54,901 nt of DNA from Candidatus Atribacteria bacterium (GTDB lineage Bacteria > Atribacterota > Phoenicimicrobiia > Phoenicimicrobiales > Stramentimicrobiaceae), in contig JAKQEP010000077.1 of the NCBI GenBank assembly GCA_029556475.1, positions 1-54,901 of the forward strand, read 5' to 3'. The stretch's first letter is position 1. Each line of letters starts with the position of its first letter. Made by a program: the position numbers and the translations under genes. Below are positions 24,360 through 32,344 of the stretch, piece after piece. Under the pieces are notes generated by a model. The model saw only the letters and a list, made by a program, of their open reading frames with translations. It was not told the origin of the DNA and made no database searches.

Positions 24360-25340
24360 ATGCTTACTTTTGGACCTGTCCCTTCCCGTCGTTTAGGACG
24401 TAGTTTAGGAATCAATAATATCCCACCCAAGATCTGCTCATATGCCTGTGTTTATTGTCAGTTGGGGAAAACCTATCAAATGAAGATAATTCCACAAACT
24501 TTTTATCCCCCCGGGCAACTTTATGAACAGGTTCAGGAAAGAGTAAAGAGGAGCAGAGAAAGGGAAGAGCACATAGATTATCTGACTTTTGTACCGGATG
24601 GAGAGCCTACCCTGGATATTAATCTGGGAGAAGAAATTAAATTAGTAAAATCCCTGGGCATTAAAGTGGCGGTTATTAGTAACGGCTCGCTACTGGACCA
24701 GAGAAAAGTGATGGAAAATTTACTGGATGTAGACCTGGTTTCTTTAAAAGTTGATTCTGTGGATGAGGATATATGGAAAAAAATTAATCGACCTCATAAA
24801 AAACTTAATTTAAATACAATTTTAAATAATATGTTAAAATTTGTTTCCGTTTTTAAAGGGAAAATAATTACAGAAACAATGCTGGTGAAAGGCGTTAACG
24901 ATGGTATTGAACATATGGAGAGAGTGGCAGAATTTATAGCACAGCTAAATACAGAAAAGGTTTATTTGTCAATTCCCATCAGGCCTCCCGCCAGGAAATG
25001 GGTTCAAGCACCTCAAGAAGAGGTTATTAACCGATGCTATAATATCTTTAAAAAAAGTATTAGCCAGGTTGAATACCTTATCGGTTATGAGGGAAATGCC
25101 TTTGCTTTTACCGGCGAGGTAGCGAAAGATATTTTAAGTATCACCTCTGTTCATCCCATGAGAGAAGAGGCGATGAGAGATTTTTTAAAAAAGGCAGGTT
25201 CTGATTGGACTGTTATTCATAAATTAATCGAGGAAGGCCGATTAGTGGAAACTGAATATGAAGGAAAGAAATTCTATATCAGAAAATTAAAACCCTTCTC
25301 TTTGAATAATTTTATACACACATCTACTATTTCAGGCTGA
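24360..25340 (+). CDS. Radical SAM protein (COG0731-like)
   Basis: A 326-residue radical SAM enzyme with the short N-terminus FGPVPSRRLGRSLGIN followed by the cluster motif C-xxx-C-xx-C in CSYACVYCQLG. The SAM region continues with TFVPDGEPTL. The last 70 residues look like a winged-helix tail (DWTVIHKLIEEGRLVE). It belongs to the group often found next to MinD/NifX genes; its reaction is not established. Its 3' end overlaps the convergent HD-GYP gene by 67 nt. Confidence 0.8.
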   Translation: MLTFGPVPSRRLGRSLGINNIPPKICSYACVYCQLGKTYQMKIIPQTFYPPGQLYEQVQERVKRSREREEHIDYLTFVPDGEPTLDINLGEEIKLVKSLGIKVAVISNGSLLDQRKVMENLLDVDLVSLKVDSVDEDIWKKINRPHKKLNLNTILNNMLKFVSVFKGKIITETMLVKGVNDGIEHMERVAEFIAQLNTEKVYLSIPIRPPARKWVQAPQEEVINRCYNIFKKSISQVEYLIGYEGNAFAFTGEVAKDILSITSVHPMREEAMRDFLKKAGSDWTVIHKLIEEGRLVETEYEGKKFYIRKLKPFSLNNFIHTSTISG

Positions 25341-26083
25341 TAAAGAGTACCTTTGTTTTTTAATATTTCATCCATTGCTGCATCAATTCCCATTGCTGCC
25401 CTATAGGGCCGGTGTGAGGTCATAGCTTCTACCACATCTGCTACTGCGATTATTTTTGCTTCTAAAATGATACTTTCTCCTGTTATCCCCTGCGGATAAC
25501 CGGAGCCATCATTTCTTTCATGGTGTTGAAGTATAATATCGGCAATGGGGTAGGAGAAGTCGACATCTTTTAAAATGTTATAACCCATTCTGGGATGTTC
25601 TTTTATAAAAGAGAACTCTATTGAATCTAAATTAGTTGGCTTGGTAAGGATTTCTGAAGGTATCCCAATTTTACCAATATCATGAATTTGAGATGCTATC
25701 TTTACGCTTTCAACGTGGTCTGGCGAAAGATTCATCTCTTGAGCAATTGCGACAGCAAGCTTGGTAACTCTAAGCTGATGCCCAGCGGTATATTTGTTTT
25801 TAGCTAAAGCTCTCAATGCTTTTGGCACATCTTTTATAGACAACAATCCGGCCTGGAAATAGTTTTTACCTAATAGTTCATCACAGGTATATCCGCTAAT
25901 CCTTTCTGCTGCCCTATTTGCATCGATAAAGGTTCCTTTAAGGTCACTGATATAATATCCGTCAGGGGCATAATCGAACAAAATTTTATATTTTTCTTCA
26001 GATTCCATTAATTTGTTTATTAAACGTGAATTTGGTTCCAGATTTATTTTTAGCTCCAATTCATTATTTTTAAACGTTTCCAA
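25274..26083 (-). CDS. Truncated-PAS / HD-GYP domain protein (putative c-di-GMP phosphodiesterase)
   Basis: A 269-residue protein starting at a TTG. A PAS start (SEEKYKILFDYAPDGYYISD, about residue 28 on) is followed after only about 60 residues by the HD-GYP domain. The HD-GYP signatures are complete: GHQLRV, HDIGKIGIP (residues 134-142) and HHERNDGSGYP (188-198). HD-GYP proteins hydrolyse c-di-GMP to GMP with a di- or tri-iron site. The PAS half appears to lack its last strands. Its 3' end overlaps the radical SAM gene by 67 nt. Confidence 0.82.
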   Translation of the reverse strand: METFKNNELELKINLEPNSRLINKLMESEEKYKILFDYAPDGYYISDLKGTFIDANRAAERISGYTCDELLGKNYFQAGLLSIKDVPKALRALAKNKYTAGHQLRVTKLAVAIAQEMNLSPDHVESVKIASQIHDIGKIGIPSEILTKPTNLDSIEFSFIKEHPRMGYNILKDVDFSYPIADIILQHHERNDGSGYPQGITGESIILEAKIIAVADVVEAMTSHRPYRAAMGIDAAMDEILKNKGTLYQPEIVDVCIKLFKEKGFNFLI

Positions 26084-26427
26084 GGTATGCCTCTCTGTAC
26101 AGTAAAATCTAAAATATTATATCACTTAATAAGAATACCAGAAAAAAATTGCATAAATTATTTCTTATATTATTATATAACGACTTTGCAATACCGGTTA
26201 ATTACTAGTATACTGATTGTAAAACACATACCGTAGCTCTAATAAAAATTAATTTTGATAAATATTCAAAATTACAATATAATGTCTTTTATTGAATAGA
26301 ATTATTAAAATGCTAAAATATTTAAGATAATGTATGAAAAAAATTCACCAACACTACAACAATTTAAAAAGCAAAAATCCATTATAAAGAAAAGCGTTGC
26401 TATTTTTGGAGAAAGAGAAGAACAAAG
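26084..26427. other. Intergenic region between divergent genes
   Basis: About 340 AT-rich nt with a promoter-like element at 26186-26214 pointing right. No gene or recognised RNA motif is visible between it and the start at 26428. Confidence 0.4.
26186..26214 (+). promoter_or_regulatory. Sigma-70 type promoter candidate
   Basis: TTGCAA (26186-26191), a 17-nt spacer and TATACT (26209-26214). A leader of about 205 nt would precede the GNAT-like gene. Confidence 0.4.
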
Positions 26428-27579
26428 TTGGAAGTAAGAGAAGTAAAAAAAAATAAATCCGAACTTTTACAATTTATTAATTTTGCCTGTAGAGTATACG
26501 AACATGACCCCCATTGGGTTTCTCCAATAAAAACAGATTTGCTAAAATCCTTTTTAAGTGAAGGTTCTGATAATAAGATAAACTGTGGGCCACATACCTT
26601 TTTTATGGTTTGGGATAATAATATTCCAGTAGGTAGGGTTTTAGTTGGTATAAATGTAGAGAAGAATCATAGAAATAATATTAATGTTGGCTATTTTGGT
26701 TATTTAGAAATGATAAATTCTTATGAAGTTCTAAAAATGCTTATGGATGAATCATTCCTCTGGCTCAAAAAACATAATATTAATCGTTTGGTAGGCCCCC
26801 TTTGTCCCGATGATGATGTTGAGGGCAGGGGTATACTTATTAAGGGTTTTGATAGTCCACCGGTATTGATGAATTCATATAATCCGGTTTATTACCATGA
26901 ATTGTTAAGTCAATACGGATTTACTAAAGATAGGGATTTTTATGCCTACTATTCTGACAATTTCAATGAATTGAAGGGTAGAGTTGAAAAGGTTGCAGAA
27001 TTTGCAATGCAAAAATTTAATTTTAAAATTGACAAAGTAGATTTGAAATATCTAGAACGCGAAATAAAAGATATTGCTGAAATAGTAGAAAAAATAATCT
27101 CATCAGGAGATGAAACAGAAAATGGATTCGAATATGCCAACCCCCCTAATAAAGATTCCCTATTGATAGAAGTTAAAAAATACTTGCCCTTTTTAGATAA
27201 AGATCTGATTTATATTGCTCGCTCAGAAAATAGACCCATTGGCTTTGTTTTTGCTATACCTGACTATAATTATGTATTGAAAAAGATTAATGGTAAACTC
27301 GATCCGCTGGGTTTGATAAAATTTCTCTGGTATAAAAACAAGATAAAAGGGATAAGAGGTTTTGCACAATTTGTGGTTCCTGAATTTCAAAACAAAGCAG
27401 TTAATGCGGCAATTTTTAAGCACATTTTAGAGGTAGCAGAGAGAAAACAATATAACTATATTGAGGGTTCTTGTATTTGTGATAACAATCTACCCTCTCG
27501 ACGAATATTTGAGAATGCCGGACTTTCCCCATATAAGGTATATCGGGTTTATTGCAAAGATAGTAATATCGTTTCTTGA
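26428..27579 (+). CDS. GNAT-like N-acetyltransferase domain protein
   Basis: A 383-residue protein from a TTG start. The N-terminal region (FINFACRVYEHDPHWVSPIK) and the later VGYFGYLEMI resemble a large group of bacterial GNAT-related proteins. A second GNAT-like segment in the C-terminal third carries VVPEFQNKAVNAAIFKH, then YIEGSCICDNN and SRRIFENAGL, the usual end of an acetyl-CoA-binding fold. Two lobes in about 380 residues suggest a tandem GNAT. Acceptor substrate unknown. Confidence 0.65.
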   Translation: MEVREVKKNKSELLQFINFACRVYEHDPHWVSPIKTDLLKSFLSEGSDNKINCGPHTFFMVWDNNIPVGRVLVGINVEKNHRNNINVGYFGYLEMINSYEVLKMLMDESFLWLKKHNINRLVGPLCPDDDVEGRGILIKGFDSPPVLMNSYNPVYYHELLSQYGFTKDRDFYAYYSDNFNELKGRVEKVAEFAMQKFNFKIDKVDLKYLEREIKDIAEIVEKIISSGDETENGFEYANPPNKDSLLIEVKKYLPFLDKDLIYIARSENRPIGFVFAIPDYNYVLKKINGKLDPLGLIKFLWYKNKIKGIRGFAQFVVPEFQNKAVNAAIFKHILEVAERKQYNYIEGSCICDNNLPSRRIFENAGLSPYKVYRVYCKDSNIVS

Positions 27580-27680
27580 AAATGATAGTAAAAGATAACT
27601 GGTTTAGTTCTCTTTTAATTTAGAATAAGATTTTCTAAAGATAAAAATAATTATAAATAAAAGAAATAGGGAGGATAGCA

Positions 27681-27746
27681 ATGTTAAGAAAATTAATATA
27701 TCTCACTGTTTTTTTATTATTAACTCTTTTAATGTCTGGTTGCTGA
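27681..27746 (+). pseudogene. Lipoprotein signal-peptide stub ending at its lipobox
   Basis: ATG with GGGAGG seven bases upstream opens a 21-codon frame, MLRKLIYLTVFLLLTLLMSGC, followed at once by TGA. This is a complete lipoprotein signal peptide with the lipidated Cys as the last residue, so the mature protein is gone. It looks like the remains of a truncated gene; a secreted lipopeptide is the less likely alternative. No mature lipoprotein frame follows. Confidence 0.55.
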
Positions 27747-27761
27747 CTGTAGGGAGTATAT

Positions 27762-27782
27762 ATCTACCAGGGTCTGGTAGAT
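27762..27782. terminator. Perfect 9-bp hairpin
   Basis: ATCTACCAG-GGT-CTGGTAGAT is a perfect stem with a three-base loop, between the lipoprotein stub and the end of the convergent DUF1573 gene. There is no U-run directly after it on either strand, so terminator function is uncertain. Confidence 0.5.
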
Positions 27783-27814
27783 TAGATTCACTTTATTATT
27801 TATCAAATACCATT

Positions 27815-28537
27815 CTATTTCTTGGTAGTGCCAGTGATACGTAGGAATACCATGGAATTTTGAGGGTCATTGGTCATAATGCGGATTGCCTTGCGGAATA
27901 CCTCTTCTTTAATCTGGCTGGTATCTATGTAGACTTCAGACAGATATTGTTCTCCGGGAAGTAGTATAAGGGGTAAAACCAGGTTATGACTGAATATTTC
28001 TTCTGTAACTATATCCTCAATTATTAAATCGGCATCCCCTTCGTTGCTGATAGTAAATTCCAGTACAGATAGCCCCGATATGGTAATCGTACCCAGGTCA
28101 AAGGTTTGCTGTGAAAGTTTTATATCAGGATGGGGGACTCTTAATACCGTTATAGATAAATCGATTATTTTTTTGGGATGTTCAGGGTCATTGGAATTGA
28201 TAGTAACTTCTTTGGTTACAAATCCTTCGTAGCCATAAGGATCAAAAATAGCTTTAAGCGTTCCTTCTCCCCCGGGTGCTATCTCCTTTTTATCCATTTC
28301 CAGAATAACACAGGCACAGGAAGAGTAAAATGAATCAATGGTGAGTTTGCCCTCACCTTCGTTTTTTAAAGTAAATTGATGTGAAACAACCTGATCAGGC
28401 TTAACTTCCCCATAATACCAGCTATCTTCTGAAAGAGAAAGTTTGGGCTTTTTTGGTTTACTGCATCCAGCAAAAAAAAACAGTAATATCAGAATAATAA
28501 TAAAGATGAAAAATATTTTATTTCTGGAGAAATACAT
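27815..28537 (-). CDS. DUF1573 tandem-domain lipoprotein
   Basis: A 240-residue lipoprotein (signal IIILILLFFFAGC, lipobox FAGC). Two DUF1573 (Ig-like, ASH-related) domains follow. The first has the hallmark SCACV, then EIAPGGEGTLKAIFDPYGY; the second (from about residue 138) lacks the Cys pair. DUF1573 proteins are frequent partners of thioredoxin-like and DsbD-like membrane proteins in the periplasm. The cysteines in SCACV could be redox-active. It is 20 nt downstream of a thioredoxin-like gene in the same operon. Confidence 0.82.
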   Translation of the reverse strand: MYFSRNKIFFIFIIILILLFFFAGCSKPKKPKLSLSEDSWYYGEVKPDQVVSHQFTLKNEGEGKLTIDSFYSSCACVILEMDKKEIAPGGEGTLKAIFDPYGYEGFVTKEVTINSNDPEHPKKIIDLSITVLRVPHPDIKLSQQTFDLGTITISGLSVLEFTISNEGDADLIIEDIVTEEIFSHNLVLPLILLPGEQYLSEVYIDTSQIKEEVFRKAIRIMTNDPQNSMVFLRITGTTKK

Positions 28538-28557
28538 TTTCTTTATCCCTTATTCTA

Positions 28558-29184
28558 TTATTCAAATCCCGGCGGTGGGGGGCAGACACCGTCATCACAA
28601 CCATTTCCAGAATCTTTGCTCTTTTGAGAGGTAAAGATGAATTTCAGATATTGATAGAAACTGGCTTCCTGCCTGGAAGTGAAGCGGTCATATGCTTTCC
28701 TAACATATAAATCAGTTCTCAGTAAAAGCACAGTAGGATAGGTTTTGACTCCATAGACAGTATTGATTTTACCATCTGTATCGAGCAGAATAATTAAAGG
28801 TATTTCTGCCTTACTTTTAAGGTTATTCAATTTTTCTATAGCTCCCTCACTATCCTGACTCTGTTCCATAATGGCAACAATCTGATAACTTTCTCGGGGC
28901 TGGTAATCATTTAAAAAGGTAATTAAATCACCTAATTTAGCTAAGGAGGAATCTTCTTCACTATGCATAAAGAAGAGTATTAGATGCTGCTGTTTATTTA
29001 AAAATTGATTTAGTTGGAAAATCTCCCCATCCAATGCTTCCAGGGTAAAATCAGGAGCCGGCGAGCCGGTCTTGTATTGGGCAATTGCCGGAGTAGAGAT
29101 AACAAAAAAGATAGTTATAAAAGCCGCTGATACCAACAAAATGGCAATAGTAGTATAATTAATTCTTTGTTTTCCTGTAGTCAT
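28558..29184 (-). CDS. Exported thioredoxin-like protein lacking the CxxC motif
   Basis: A 208-residue TlpA/AhpC-like protein from the ATG preceded by AAGGAG (an upstream TTG at 29205 is unlikely). A signal anchor (IAILLVSAAFITIFFV) precedes GSPAPDFTLEALDGE, the family opening. Where TlpA has WCxxC after the LILFF strand, this protein has MHSEEDSS, so the usual redox pair is missing. KTYPTVLLL has the cis-proline of thioredoxin folds. The C-terminus has a new Cys pair in GNGCDDGVCPPPPGFE. It forms an operon with DUF1573 and is divergent from a Trx-DsbD fusion gene. Confidence 0.75.
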   Translation of the reverse strand: MTTGKQRINYTTIAILLVSAAFITIFFVISTPAIAQYKTGSPAPDFTLEALDGEIFQLNQFLNKQQHLILFFMHSEEDSSLAKLGDLITFLNDYQPRESYQIVAIMEQSQDSEGAIEKLNNLKSKAEIPLIILLDTDGKINTVYGVKTYPTVLLLRTDLYVRKAYDRFTSRQEASFYQYLKFIFTSQKSKDSGNGCDDGVCPPPPGFE

Positions 29185-29245
29185 ATCAAACTCCTTATAT
29201 CTCAATGATAGATTTGCTCTTTAATAATCCTATATTTCTACCATA

Positions 29246-29274
29246 ATTCTAACTAAAAACTGAGCTGGAAGCAA
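29246..29274 (-). promoter_or_regulatory. Promoter of the thioredoxin-like/DUF1573 operon
   Basis: On the minus strand, TTGCTT (29269-29274), a 17-nt spacer and TAGAAT (29246-29251). Distance to the start codon is about 60 nt. Confidence 0.5.
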
Positions 29275-29390
29275 ATCTAATTTAATAAAAACAAATTATT
29301 TAAACAACAAATCAGTTTATGAAAGAGCTATTTTAGGCGCCCTTTTTACCGTAAAAGATAATGAGAAAGGCTAAGGTAATCCCACTTTTT

Positions 29391-29419
29391 TTGAAATTAA
29401 GGGATGGAATAGGTATAAT
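29391..29419 (+). promoter_or_regulatory. Promoter of the Trx-DsbD fusion gene
   Basis: TTGAAA (29391-29396), a 17-nt spacer and a perfect TATAAT (29414-29419), about 45 nt before the first start codon. The two redox genes therefore have separate divergent promoters. Confidence 0.65.
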
Positions 29420-29463
29420 ACAAAACATGTTCCATATAATTTCTTTTTAAAATAGAAAATTGA

Positions 29464-30708
29464 ATGAAGGGAGATTATCAAAATAAAATGTTTTCAGTGG
29501 AAAAGAGCAGATGTGCTGGCGTTACGTTTTTTTTAACAATATTATTTTTGATTGTTGTTTTAAATATGTTTTTTATTTCTATAAGAGGACAGGAAGTTGG
29601 TAAAACAGTGTTATCCAGACAGATACCTGTCTACATTGCTGATTTTTTCGAACCGGGTTGCCTTGAATGTGAAAAAGCAGCAAAACTTTTAGAACAGATT
29701 GCTTTTCAATACCCTCAGGTGGAAATTCAAAAATTTGATATTTCTACTCCGGAAGGTGTTACCATAGCAGAACAACTTGGTGAGATCTATGGAGTATCAG
29801 AATATGACCGGTTGTTGGTGCCCATAATTTATATCGGTGATAGTTATTTTTTACGAGAACATATTAATTACGATAACCTCTCAAATCTGATTGAAGAGAT
29901 AAAGGACAAAGAATTCCCTCCACCCTGGGAAAAAATAGAAGAAGATATTTCTTCAGTTCAACAGCGTCTTGTGGAAAGATTTCAATCTTTTGGAGTGGGG
30001 GCTATTGCCATAAGCGGTCTCATCGATGGGATAAATCCCTGTGCCTTTGCCACGATTATCTTTTTTATTTCCTACCTGGCTTTAATTAAAAGAACGGGCA
30101 GAGATTTGCTTTTGGTGGGTAGTATGTTTACCCTGGCTATTTTCTTAACTTATTTTCTAATTGGCGCGGGGGCTCTTAAAGCAGTGACTACTCTTTCTTT
30201 TTTGCCGCTGGCCAGACAGATTTTTATCTTTGTCACTGCCGGTATCGGTATTATTCTGGGGACACTCAGTCTGCTCGATTATTTAAAATTTAAGAAGACC
30301 GGACAGGCTAGTGATGCTACTCTACAGCTACCTCCTCGTATAAAACAGATGATTCATTCTACTATACGAAAAAATGTAAAAACGCGTAATTTTGTTATAA
30401 TGGCCGCAGTAACCGGCTTTATGGTTTCTATATTAGAATTAGCCTGTACCGGACAGATCTATTTGCCTACCCTTATCTTTATCAGCAATGTTCCTGAATT
30501 CAGAGCCAATGCCCTTATTTATCTTTTATTATACAATCTGATGTTTGTGGTACCCTTAATACTGGTCTTTTTGTTTACCTACTGGGGTACCAGCTCTCAA
30601 AGATGGGCTGAATTAAACAGGCAGCATTTTGGTGCCATAAAATTAATTATGACTTTTTTATTCTTCGGGTTGGCTATTCTCTTAATTACCACCGGATTGC
30701 TCTTCTAA
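29464..30708 (+). CDS. Thioredoxin-DsbD/CcdA fusion membrane protein
   Basis: A 414-residue protein. A signal anchor (about residues 20-40) is followed by a thioredoxin-like domain with CxxC (Cys66, Cys69 in EPGCLECEK) and then a polytopic membrane part from about residue 178. The membrane part has the two DsbD/CcdA cysteines, Cys193 in GINPCAFATI and Cys328 in ELACTGQIYLP, which pass electrons from cytosolic thioredoxin across the membrane. The order (Trx first) is the reverse of DsbD, in which the C-terminal domain is the thioredoxin. The start is at 29464; an ATG at 29488 is an alternative. It is divergent from the thioredoxin-like/DUF1573 operon and probably reduces those proteins. Confidence 0.82.
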   Translation: MKGDYQNKMFSVEKSRCAGVTFFLTILFLIVVLNMFFISIRGQEVGKTVLSRQIPVYIADFFEPGCLECEKAAKLLEQIAFQYPQVEIQKFDISTPEGVTIAEQLGEIYGVSEYDRLLVPIIYIGDSYFLREHINYDNLSNLIEEIKDKEFPPPWEKIEEDISSVQQRLVERFQSFGVGAIAISGLIDGINPCAFATIIFFISYLALIKRTGRDLLLVGSMFTLAIFLTYFLIGAGALKAVTTLSFLPLARQIFIFVTAGIGIILGTLSLLDYLKFKKTGQASDATLQLPPRIKQMIHSTIRKNVKTRNFVIMAAVTGFMVSILELACTGQIYLPTLIFISNVPEFRANALIYLLLYNLMFVVPLILVFLFTYWGTSSQRWAELNRQHFGAIKLIMTFLFFGLAILLITTGLLF

Positions 30709-30743
30709 TAAAGGAAAAGTGAAGTTTACTTAATATATTAAAA

Positions 30744-30794
30744 AAACAGGGGAATACTTATCTATTTAGTAAAATAGCAAACAATCCCCTGTTT
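30744..30794. terminator. Bidirectional terminator between convergent genes
   Basis: AAACAGGGGA (30744-30753) pairs perfectly with TCCCCTGTTT (30785-30794). A smaller CTATTT/AAATAG hairpin lies inside the loop. It is placed between the convergent Trx-DsbD and SIMPL genes. Confidence 0.7.
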
Positions 30795-30816
30795 AGTGTT
30801 AAAAAGTAAATATTAT

Positions 30817-31542
30817 TTAAAATGTAAATTCTGCTATAACTGTTGCCCTAATGACAACTTCATCCGGAGATATAGGTGTTGGTGTATTGCTGACAGTCAT
30901 CTCTCTAGATAGCATATTATCCTGTAGCCGATAAGGTGCATAGAAAGTTCGCTCTTCTTTTACGCTGAACAATTGTTTAATAGTCAGGCTGGCACCCTGA
31001 GCGATAGCTTCAGCTTTCTGTTGTGCTTGCTCAGTAGCCATAGTCAAAGCCTGCAACATTAACATTTGAGGGTCTCTCAACTCAAAATTGATATAATTGA
31101 TATTATTAGCTCCTGCCTTTGCTGCCAGGTCTATTATAATACCTGCTCTATCAAGCTGGGTGGTTTGAATTATAATTTCGTTGATTGCCTGGTAATAAAT
31201 CTGTTCCTGTTCATTTTTAGAGTCTTTCTTTTCCCATTTACGGTAGCTGTTTAGCCTGTAGGAAGAGGTTTTTATATCTTCTTCTAAAAGACCAAACCCA
31301 TATAATGCCTTTAAGACAGAATTTGCCAGCCTGGCATTTTCCTCTGCTGCTTCATTAGCTGACTGGCTATGTGTTTCAATGGATATACTTATCCTGGCTA
31401 AATCTGGCTGGGCTGTTATTTCAGCCTCTCCATAAGTCTGAATAATTCCTTGATTTTCTGTGGCAGCAAAAGTATTTATACTGAATAACAGGATTATTAA
31501 ATGCAGATAGAAAAGCTTAAAAAATAATTTTTTTACGGACAT
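30817..31542 (-). CDS. SIMPL domain (DUF541) exported protein
   Basis: A 241-residue protein; the start is the ATG with AGGAGG seven bases upstream, not the in-frame codon nine residues earlier. A signal peptide (LFYLHLIILLFSINTFAA) precedes a single DUF541 domain: GEAEITAQPDLARISISIET, ANEAAEENARLANSVLKAL, EDIKTSSYRLN and VRATVIAEF-like strands at the end. SIMPL proteins form oligomeric periplasmic or membrane-associated assemblies of unknown biochemical function. It is the last gene behind a kinase-regulator pair, so it may be part of that envelope-stress output. Confidence 0.82.
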   Translation of the reverse strand: MSVKKLFFKLFYLHLIILLFSINTFAATENQGIIQTYGEAEITAQPDLARISISIETHSQSANEAAEENARLANSVLKALYGFGLLEEDIKTSSYRLNSYRKWEKKDSKNEQEQIYYQAINEIIIQTTQLDRAGIIIDLAAKAGANNINYINFELRDPQMLMLQALTMATEQAQQKAEAIAQGASLTIKQLFSVKEERTFYAPYRLQDNMLSREMTVSNTPTPISPDEVVIRATVIAEFTF

Positions 31543-31623
31543 AATCTGAACCTCCTGAAACTGAAACATTTTTTAAAATTAAAATATTAAAATTTTTTTA
31601 TAACACATCTTTTCTCTTACTTA

Positions 31624-32313
31624 TCAGGCATTAAACCGGTATCCGGATCCCCATAGTGTATCAATAAAGCGGGGCTTTTGGGGATCTTTTTCAATCTTGT
31701 CTCTTATTTTTTTAATGTGTACTGCAATAGTGGTTATATCTCCATAAGAGTCATCCCCCCAGATACGTTCATAGAGCCGCTCTTTGCTGAAGACTATATT
31801 GGGATGAGAAGCCAAAAAATTTAATATCTCAAATTCTTTAGTGGTAAAGGTTATCTCTTTATTATCCAGATAAACACGTCTTGCTATCTGATTTATGGTC
31901 AAGTTTTTAATGCTAATCTCATTTTTTGTCTTTTCGGTTTTCCCGGTTAAACGGTTAAAACGGCTCAAGTGTGCCTTAACTCTGGCTACCAATTCATTGG
32001 GGCTGAAAGGTTTGCTGATATAATCATCTGCTCCCAAACCCAGGCCACGAATTTTGTCAATATCTTCTCCCCGTGCTGAAATAATGAGAATAGGAATATT
32101 CTTTTCTTTTCTGATTTTTTTACAGATTTCAAAACCATCCAGATCCGGTAACATTAGATCGAGCAGTATTAAATCATAATCTTTACTCAAAGCTTCTTCT
32201 AAGCCCTCCAGACCATTGTTTTTTATATCAACCCCGAAGTTATTAATTTCCAGATAATCCTTTATCAGTTCAGCAATGCTCTGTTGGTCTTCAATAATTA
32301 GAATATTTTCCAT
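31624..32313 (-). CDS. OmpR/PhoB-family response regulator
   Basis: A 229-residue response regulator. The receiver domain has the acidic pair in LIIEDQQS, the phospho-Asp in DLILLDLMLPDLDG and the conserved Lys in SKPFSPNEL. The C-terminal winged helix shows FTTKEFEILNFLASHPNIVF and the HIKKIRDKIE recognition helix region, ending GSGYRF. The ATG at 32313 is preceded by a GGG-containing site; a TTG two codons upstream is possible. It sits 31 nt after the histidine kinase gene. Confidence 0.93.
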   Translation of the reverse strand: MENILIIEDQQSIAELIKDYLEINNFGVDIKNNGLEGLEEALSKDYDLILLDLMLPDLDGFEICKKIRKEKNIPILIISARGEDIDKIRGLGLGADDYISKPFSPNELVARVKAHLSRFNRLTGKTEKTKNEISIKNLTINQIARRVYLDNKEITFTTKEFEILNFLASHPNIVFSKERLYERIWGDDSYGDITTIAVHIKKIRDKIEKDPQKPRFIDTLWGSGYRFNA

Positions 32314-32344
32314 TTTCAATTACCCTATTTATACCATTATATTT

